A DNA stretch of 64,000 bases, from NCBI GenBank assembly GCA_005765155.1, contig VCCP01000003.1, forward strand, positions 5,952,001 to 6,016,000, given 5' to 3'. The stretch is from Zelopaecilomyces penicillatus. Lineage: Eukaryota > Ascomycota > Sordariomycetes > Hypocreales > Pseudodiploosporaceae. Shown here piece by piece: positions 58,006 to 64,000 of the stretch; the stretch's first letter is position 1; the number at the start of each line of letters is the position of its first letter. Below the pieces are notes generated by a model that worked only from the letters and a program-made list of their open reading frames with translations, was not told where the DNA came from and made no database searches. The position numbers and the translations under genes were made by a program.

Positions 58006-59629
58006 TCAAAAGACAGCTTTGACCCTCGCCTTCAAACGAGTACTCAACGGCTTTAACGCTTCTTTGACATCAAACTCCCTCTTTGAAGCAAGACTCGGGT
58101 CCAGAACAGACATGCCTGCCGTCATTGGGAGCCGCTCCAATGCAGGTTCCTCAAGATACGGCATCGCCCGACAATGATGGCCAGCTCTAAACGTCAAAAA
58201 AGCAGAAGAGTTAGCTATTTCCGAAAGCATTTAAAAAAGAAATACAGAAGGGTCTGGCTGTTTCTGCTTACTCGAATCAGTTTTATAATTTTTGCAATTT
58301 CTTCTTGGATCAACATGTCTGCAGAGTTCAAACCAAGACTTCCACGAAACGAGTGTTTCCTCAACGCCGCGCAAAGCCGTCTCTGGTTGAATGGAATATA
58401 ATGACCCCTGTCATTATCCGCCGTGAATGATTCCAAACCTAGAAACGCATCGAGGACTTGAAATAACAGAGTGTGACTGCCAGAAACGCCATCATACTCA
58501 ATGAATTCGCCATCCACCATCTGCCCGGCACCCCAGGCATGAAAGCCCTGCACATAACTTAGCCAATACTTTTTAGAAATGTTTTCATCTCTCATGACGC
58601 TGAAGAAATTGTGCAGCACAGATCGTAGGTGTTTCGTAACGCTTTCCATGTAGTGCAGACATTGCGACTTAGCTCCGTTGTCAAATGCAGCAATTGCTTC
58701 AATCAAGTCTCTGTAGATTTGGCCGCCCTAGAGGGTTTTATCAGCTAATCTGGTGGAATGTAGAACACAGAACTTGATAATACTAACGTAAACTTCTGTA
58801 ATGCGAAATATATTAGCGAAATTCTGCTCTGATGTTCTTATAACATCAGACATAGCGCCATTGATCTCATACATAACCTTTCCCTGCTGGTTGACATTAT
58901 AAAGCATATTTGAAGTCAGGTTTCCGCCATCAGACGTCAACCCAAACTTCTGTTGAAGATGTCTCCATGGGATGTCAAGTTCCGGTGGAAACGATATGGT
59001 CTTGTCCATTTGAGCTATCTTGACCACAGGGTTTGTCCCCCATCTAGATGTGAAGAACCAGTAAGCAATAGACTCACATCTCCCTAATAGGCGTCTTGAT
59101 GAGTACAGAAGTTCACTAACCTATATGCATGACGAAGCATAGCGATGCAACAATAAAATCCATTATACGACGCCCTAGAAAAGTCGGACCAGTTTCCGTT
59201 TGCCGCTTGTTCCAAGATCATCTCAACCTGTTCAAGGACAACGTGTGTTGCCAGAAGTTCCCTCATTTCTAACTGAAAGCGAAGACGACGGCAATGATTT
59301 GCTTCATCGTCATCCAATAATGGCTCAGCTGTGGATAGAATGGAGTTCAGTTGAAAGTATATGGCTCTGTAAGGCTGCAAAGGCTGTGGCCAGTTTTCGT
59401 GTTTCGTCATGGGTGGCCATTGGCCAGCACCATCTTCGCTGATGACTGCCTGAAGTGCCAGTCTAGGTTCAGTGTTACCCCTGACCCGAAAGTCTGGAGA
59501 TTGGCGCGTTGGAATTTGAAGCAGTCTTGATATAATGGTATGAAGCTGCAAGATGAGATGGCGGAAGCGAGGAATGCTCCATACGACAACGGCTACAGCC
59601 GCAATGGCGAAGAAGATTGAGTCTTCCAT
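58006..59629 (-). CDS. IDO/PrnB-superfamily (DUF1864-like) heme-dioxygenase-type protein
   Basis: Exons 59121-59629, 58788-59043, 58246-58727 and 58006-58186, giving 475 aa with consistent phases; introns 77, 60 and 59 bp. N-terminal membrane segment (residues 4-18, SIFFAIAAVAVVVWSI). The helical body resembles the indoleamine-2,3-dioxygenase/PrnB fold group: WPPMTKHENWPQPLQPYRA, IPWRHLQQKFGLTSDGGNLTSNML, VMYEINGAMSDVIRTSE, HYMESVTKHLRSVL, GVSGSHTLLFQVLDAFLG, GHYIPFNQRRLC, and a C-terminal ERLPMTAGMSVLD. A His available as proximal heme ligand is probable but not certain. PrnB itself acts in pyrrolnitrin synthesis; here the substrate (an indole or amino acid?) is inferred only. The last intron (GTATTT donor) is weaker than the others. 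Divergent to the SDR. Confidence 0.7.
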
Positions 59630-60347
59630 TGCTTCAAACTCAATGTAGCATAAAGATAGATGAGAAGATTTACGTTGTGCTGTTCAGTCTAATGGTTTTA
59701 AGTAGTGCCGCTATTATATAAATGGGACTGCTTCTGAGCCTCGTGCGTGTGAAAAGCTAGATATTCCCAATCCCCTAGATAACTCTACAAGATAAAGCTT
59801 ACGAAAAAGGCATGTGTGAAGTGAGACCGTTCGAAGCTGTTATCACACTGCTGCCTAGGTACTAATTATATTGCAATTGGTCAAGTCCTTTGACATAGTT
59901 TCACTTTGCAAAATCCTGATTGAGTTAGACTTAAGCTATAGGTATCAAATATGAAAGCAGCTTGACACTAGACTAGTGCCGTGGCATGCATGGGGTCAGC
60001 GTGAGACATGTTGTATTTGCCGAGTGGCAACCCGAATGTGATGTCTAGTAACGCTTGCCATGACTCTTGGACGACTTGCCTGCCCACCGGCAGTTGATAT
60101 GTACATCAAGCAATAGTGATGTAGTCATATTTGCCGTGAATTTACAAAAGCGAGGCGTCTTACTGGTTCACTAGCTTACCCATTAAAATACTGCAAAATC
60201 TCGTATCATCTGCTCTTCACTCTTTATAAAACGTCTCTTGATTCCCCCACATTAGGATTGCATCATCTACGCAACATTTCCTGGCCTGAAAAGACTCTAC
60301 ACCTTGTCCCCTTGCAACGACTCCATTTTCTGTTCCAAGACCCCATC
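59630..60347. promoter_or_regulatory. Shared divergent promoter, IDO-like / SDR
   Basis: 718 bases between two divergent starts. TATA-like boxes occur near both: ATTATATAAAT at about 59711 (serving the minus gene) and CTTTATAAAACG at about 60223 (serving the SDR). No other motif identified. Confidence 0.5.
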
Positions 60348-61238
60348 ATGGCTGATCAGACCCCGGTCTGGTTCATTACTGCAACTTCATCTGGCTTCGG
60401 CCATGCTCTTGCACTGGCAGCTCTCAAGCAAGGCCACACCGTCATCGCCACGGCTCGTAACCCAGAAAGTATCCAGGACCTGGCAGACTGTGGTGCCCAT
60501 ACCCTGGCATTCGATGTCGTATCCCCTTACTCCACTATCGAGGCTCTTGCCAAAGACTTGTTCGCCAAGTACGGCCGCATCGACTACCTGATCAATGCAG
60601 CGGGCTATCTACTCTTGGGTGCTATTGAGGAAGTGTCCCAGCAGGAGATATATGACTCCTTCAACGTCAATGTTTTTGGTGCTTTAAATACGATCCGGGC
60701 TTTCCTCCCGCACATGAGGACTCAAGCCATCGCTGCCCACGGCGTCCGCGCAACCATCGTCACGTTTGGCAGCCTCGGCAGCTGGAAGCCTCACGCAGGC
60801 TGTGCAATCTACTGCATGAACAAGGCATGTGCGAGCCTGCTGGCCGAGAATCTCAACGACGAGATTGCGCCCTTTGCCATGCGAGCAGTCGTGGTGGAAC
60901 CAGGCCATTTCCGCACGGCCTTTTTGAAATCCAGCGCCATGGTCAAGGCGAAAACACAGCTTGATGCTTACAATGGAGAAGGCACTGCGTCGGGTCAGAT
61001 TAAGCAGATTCTTGCCGCTGTGGATGGAAAGCAGATTGGAGATCCGGACAAGGGTGCGCAGGTTATCCTTGATGTGCTGACTGGATCTGGTGTGGCGAAG
61101 GGCAGGGCATTGCCTGTGCGCATCGTCTTGGGGTCCGATTGTCAGCAGACGATCAAGGAAAAGTGCACTAATGAGCTGAAGATGTTGGAGGAGTGGGCCG
61201 ATGTTGCGAGCAGCACAGATTTCATCCAAGATGGATGA
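60348..61238 (+). CDS. Short-chain dehydrogenase/reductase (classical SDR)
   Basis: Single exon, 296 aa from ATG 60348 (an upstream ATG at 60258 adds 30 residues with no family match). Rossmann N-terminus TATSSGFGHALA is the TGxxxGxG loop; ATARNPES with Arg suggests NADP(H). Then FDVVS, LINAAG (NNAG motif), the active-site Ser in TFGSLGSW, and YCMNKA as YxxxK. PGHFRTAF follows as expected. All catalytic residues are present. Substrate unknown; its divergent partner suggests a shared small-molecule step. Soluble, cytosolic. Confidence 0.93.
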   Translation: MADQTPVWFITATSSGFGHALALAALKQGHTVIATARNPESIQDLADCGAHTLAFDVVSPYSTIEALAKDLFAKYGRIDYLINAAGYLLLGAIEEVSQQEIYDSFNVNVFGALNTIRAFLPHMRTQAIAAHGVRATIVTFGSLGSWKPHAGCAIYCMNKACASLLAENLNDEIAPFAMRAVVVEPGHFRTAFLKSSAMVKAKTQLDAYNGEGTASGQIKQILAAVDGKQIGDPDKGAQVILDVLTGSGVAKGRALPVRIVLGSDCQQTIKEKCTNELKMLEEWADVASSTDFIQDG

Positions 61239-62917
61239 GACAAAGGGGGTACAGAGTTGTTCGTCAAGGATCAAGACTGGGGGTTTTGCATATGATCCAC
61301 GCTATAAGCTTTCCCCGTCATCAATCATCTGAAAAGGATTTCTTTTTCCCATGTTTAAAAGGTCTTTGGTATGAACGCTGGTGTTAGTCAAAGACCTTTC
61401 CAAACGCGGAGCATCGCAGAGGAGAAGAGCTTGACTAGTTCAGAATCGTTTTGCCATGCACCAAGCATACAGTAAGCAGGATAGTTTCGAGTGCCTCGAC
61501 AAATTAAATAAAAATGGCCTTTCGCTTAGATTGTGGCAGTATTCTTCCGGAGGCCAGTGCGTAAACGGTGTCTAGTGTCTCTTGCTAGCCGTTGAAGCTA
61601 CACTGAGATGGGACAGAAAAAGCAAATCTGAAGTAGTGTCGACTCGGGAGTGGCATATGAACATGAATGAACGCACACTGTTAATATTACAACTGACTCA
61701 GTTCCGTACATAAGTCTAACAGGCTACACACTCACATGCACTAACAACATGGAGCGCCGTCAGCTCGGCAAGATGCCAACTTTACCATGCGAACATCTAC
61801 TCAGTGCGAGAATCCAAATGCCAACTTCCAAAAGTTAATTATCGATAACATGATTAATCACTGTCAACTATATGCATCAACTTGAGACTCATGGCTTTAT
61901 CCTGCAAGCAAAATGGCTAGACTGCTGTTTGTTTCTACAATGATTGATATGTTGACTTTTTCGTGTTTTTATGGCTCTCAATTAATAAAGATTGGAAAAC
62001 ACCACGCTAAAACCAGACTCAACCAGGCAGCCATCCATCCACCTTCTGCCAAGGACGTGCTTTGTACTAATACTCCGAACTTGCTTTTTGTTGGGATGTA
62101 ATATTTTTGAAAGTTCTTTTCCCATCACAAAAAAGTAACCTAAGATGGACGCTAAATCTACCCGAGCACACACTAGTCGATCATTCCGGCGCTAACTCTA
62201 GATTTAAAACTCTTACGGCAGTTGCAGAATCAAATCTGAACATAATAGTCAAGAACATCAGTGACTGGCAGCACAGCTTTGATCATCATCAGCATTAATA
62301 TCATCGCCAATCCTCAGGACCTAGACAACAGGGTGCAAAAAAACACAGCCGAGACCACTCTGAGTGACTTTAACTGATGAATTTACTGACATGCAGAAAT
62401 CTCTGTAAATTTCGAGAGATCTCTGGCAATATCCAGAAATATAAAGAAATCGCTAGAAATCGCTAGCAATACCCTAAATCTCTAGCAATATCTATAAATA
62501 TATAGCAATCTCAGTGAAGTAAATGATTACCTACCTAGTAATACCAAGTATATTAGATATTCAGGCGCTGTTGTATCGGTGGTGTTTTTTTGCACCCTGT
62601 TGCTAGATACCCATCTATGACCCCAGGCAAGCCTGTTGTCGAGGGATGTAGAGGTGTTGGTACATGGCCGTATGAGACAATTCTTGAAGACGATCCCAGC
62701 TAAAATCTTCCACCAGTCAAGATACTTAGGTAATGTTTTATGTGATACTAGGTAGGTACAATACAGCGCACGTAGCAGTGACTACTCAGAATAGCTGCAC
62801 ACATCCCTTTAGCCGTGCATTATGAAGTTCCCCAATCACTAGTCACCACCAGAGCAAGTTCGCTGACGGACTCTCCTTTTTTGGCCTAATATAATCGAAT
62901 CAGGTCAGTGATGAACC
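61239..62917. other. Intergenic with inverted-repeat element
   Basis: No gene seen. Carries the MITE at 62326-62603. Confidence 0.5.
62326..62603. mobile_element. MITE, 278 bp, perfect 21-bp terminal inverted repeats
   Basis: Left end 62326-62346 (CAACAGGGTGCAAAAAAACAC) and right end 62583-62603 are exact reverse complements. Both ends are flanked by the direct repeat CTAGA (62321-62325 and 62604-62608), fitting a 5-bp target duplication. The interior is AT-rich and non-coding, with many CTAGAAAT/CTAGCAATAT/TCTCTGTAAAT words that form nested inverted pairs. No transposase, so non-autonomous. TIR wording does not match a named family I know. Confidence 0.85.
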
Positions 62918-64000
62918 ATGACTGAGCCCGTCCAGCCAAGCGCCGAGGATTATCACACAACCTACGCGAGCAGTTTCAGGCTGTGGTCAGCATTACGCCA
63001 CCAAGCTTCCGCCCAGCCTGTCTTGCCACCCTACGCCCTTGCACTCAGCGATGCCTTTCCCCAACACCCTCACTTCCCACCAGACCTGGAGATCAAGCAT
63101 TCCAAATATCCAAAGCATAGCTTTGCAAGCGCCGGCGGGTTTTCGGAGTGGAGCTCTCCAACTGCAGGCTGCAAACATGGAATGCCCTCATTTCGACAGC
63201 CTGTAAATGTCATAGTCTCGACACAGAATCCCTTGTCTCTTTCTATTAGTGACACCAGCGACCATGATAAATTCGGCAATAACTGGGTCTCTATTCAGGA
63301 TCAAAACTACTTTTCGATCCTCATACTAGGATGGGCGTATGTGCTGTCTGTTCGTTGGACCGAACTCATGCCTGGAGAATGCTACACAACATACACCAAC
63401 GCTCAAGCACCCGGGCATTGCCTTGCTGAAAATGCACAGTCCTCCATTACCAACACCGATATATTTATTGGTGGCCACAGCCCTGAAGAGGCTCGTTGGT
63501 GGGCTGCTGTTCTGGCACCAGGCAGCGGTTGGAAAGCAATCATGACTTTGGCAGACGATGAGTTGCTGGCTCCATGGTCTGTTTCTCTGGCATATGGCGC
63601 TGCATGTACCATTTCTGGCTCAACAAACTCGACGTTGGTGTCGCCAACACAGTCCAGACCTTGCTCGTCTGCTATTGCCATTGGTTTTTTTTTTGAAAAG
63701 TTCTGCCGTTTGCATAGTATTCATGACCAAAGTTTGGCCGCTTTAGCAGCAGTCCTCTTACTACCATCTCTAAAAAGTCTCAAGTCCTTGTCTCTACCAG
63801 CGCTCAGAATAAAGGGAAGCAAACCGAACCTATCCATGGCCGCCCAGGAACAGCAACAGCGAAGGAGAGAAAAACAGTTTATAGAGTTGCCGCGGGTTCC
63901 CCAAAAACAAGATTTGGACCGCCTCCTCACAGCAAGCTGTTATTGCACAGGTATTGGCACCATATTGTTCAGTGTATTCTTCGAGCCAGGTGTAGAGTGC
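62918..64000 (+). CDS. Uncharacterised fungal protein, 5' part (runs off the window)
   Basis: Frame opens at ATG 62918 (MTEPVQPSAEDYHTTY) and stays open for 361 codons to the last base; the stop lies outside. No in-frame intron is needed. Text is clearly protein-like: FPPDLEIKHSKYPKHSF, FSILILGWAYVLSVRWTELM, SPEEARWWAAVLAPGSGWKA, APWSVSLAYGAACTI, then EQQQRREKQFIELPRVPQKQ and LLTASCYCTGIGTILFSVFFEPG. Reads like one of the large fungus-specific hypothetical families; I cannot name it. One possible membrane-like or buried segment at FSILILGWAYVLS. No signal peptide. Confidence 0.85.
   Translation, partial: MTEPVQPSAEDYHTTYASSFRLWSALRHQASAQPVLPPYALALSDAFPQHPHFPPDLEIKHSKYPKHSFASAGGFSEWSSPTAGCKHGMPSFRQPVNVIVSTQNPLSLSISDTSDHDKFGNNWVSIQDQNYFSILILGWAYVLSVRWTELMPGECYTTYTNAQAPGHCLAENAQSSITNTDIFIGGHSPEEARWWAAVLAPGSGWKAIMTLADDELLAPWSVSLAYGAACTISGSTNSTLVSPTQSRPCSSAIAIGFFFEKFCRLHSIHDQSLAALAAVLLLPSLKSLKSLSLPALRIKGSKPNLSMAAQEQQQRRREKQFIELPRVPQKQDLDRLLTASCYCTGIGTILFSVFFEPGVEC

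Noticed and set aside
1..64000. tRNA genes, rRNA and CRISPR arrays
   Set aside because: I looked for tRNA B-box-like GGTTCGAAT words and for regular spaced repeats and saw none convincing; CRISPR is not expected in fungi.

Overview
This window looks like nuclear DNA of a filamentous ascomycete, most likely a Sordariomycete and possibly Hypocreales. The evidence is short introns (about 50-105 bp) with GT..AG ends and CTAAC/CTGAC branch sites, fungal-only families (FunK1, CYP52-like P450, class I terpene cyclase, NmrA-like, CVNH), a CENP-T and a SURF1 ortholog, and long AT-rich intergenic stretches. The lineage is inferred from gene content only. Many real genes here have several introns, so I rebuilt exon structures by hand from splice signals and phase. 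Totals divisible by three support most of the models.

Layout. 1-3.9 kb: no gene I can support. 3.9-7.7 kb: housekeeping block with CENP-T (+), SURF1/Shy1 (-) and a CinA-type amidase (-). 9.2-26 kb: accessory region with an intact six-exon terpene cyclase (-), a kinase-like gene with two compensating frameshifts (-), a broken FunK1 relic (+), a zinc-binding/APH-like phosphotransferase (+), an unknown three-exon gene (+), a CYP52-like P450 (-) and an NmrA-like reductase (+). 26-31 kb: nearly empty and rich in simple repeats. 31.4-47.8 kb: conserved genes, namely GDT1 (-), a DCAF11-like WD40 protein (+), an RRM protein with a Gly-rich tail (+), a SET-domain methyltransferase (-), a multi-exon Cys/His protein (-) and a small gene (+). 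48.2-50.0 kb: two decayed fragments meet head to head, a delta7-sterol-reductase (DHCR7-type) relic (-) and a P450 pseudogene (+). 51-57 kb: secreted-protein territory with a large secreted protein whose frame has a stop at the end of its signal peptide, a 100-aa Cys-rich secreted protein and a CVNH-domain secreted protein. 58-61.2 kb: a divergent pair, an IDO/PrnB-like protein (-) and an SDR (+). 62.3-62.6 kb: an intact MITE with 21-bp perfect inverted ends. 62.9 kb to the end: a long open frame that runs off the right edge.

How they work together. The left and central blocks are unrelated housekeeping genes (kinetochore, cytochrome oxidase assembly, Golgi ion homeostasis, ubiquitin-ligase adaptor, RNA processing). 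The accessory blocks hold metabolism genes, but these lie 10-15 kb apart and do not form a convincing biosynthetic cluster. The best functional pair is the IDO/PrnB-like gene and the SDR, which share one roughly 0.7-kb intergenic promoter. Several accessory genes are broken, and the breaks are concentrated in the kinase, FunK1, P450, sterol reductase and one secreted protein.
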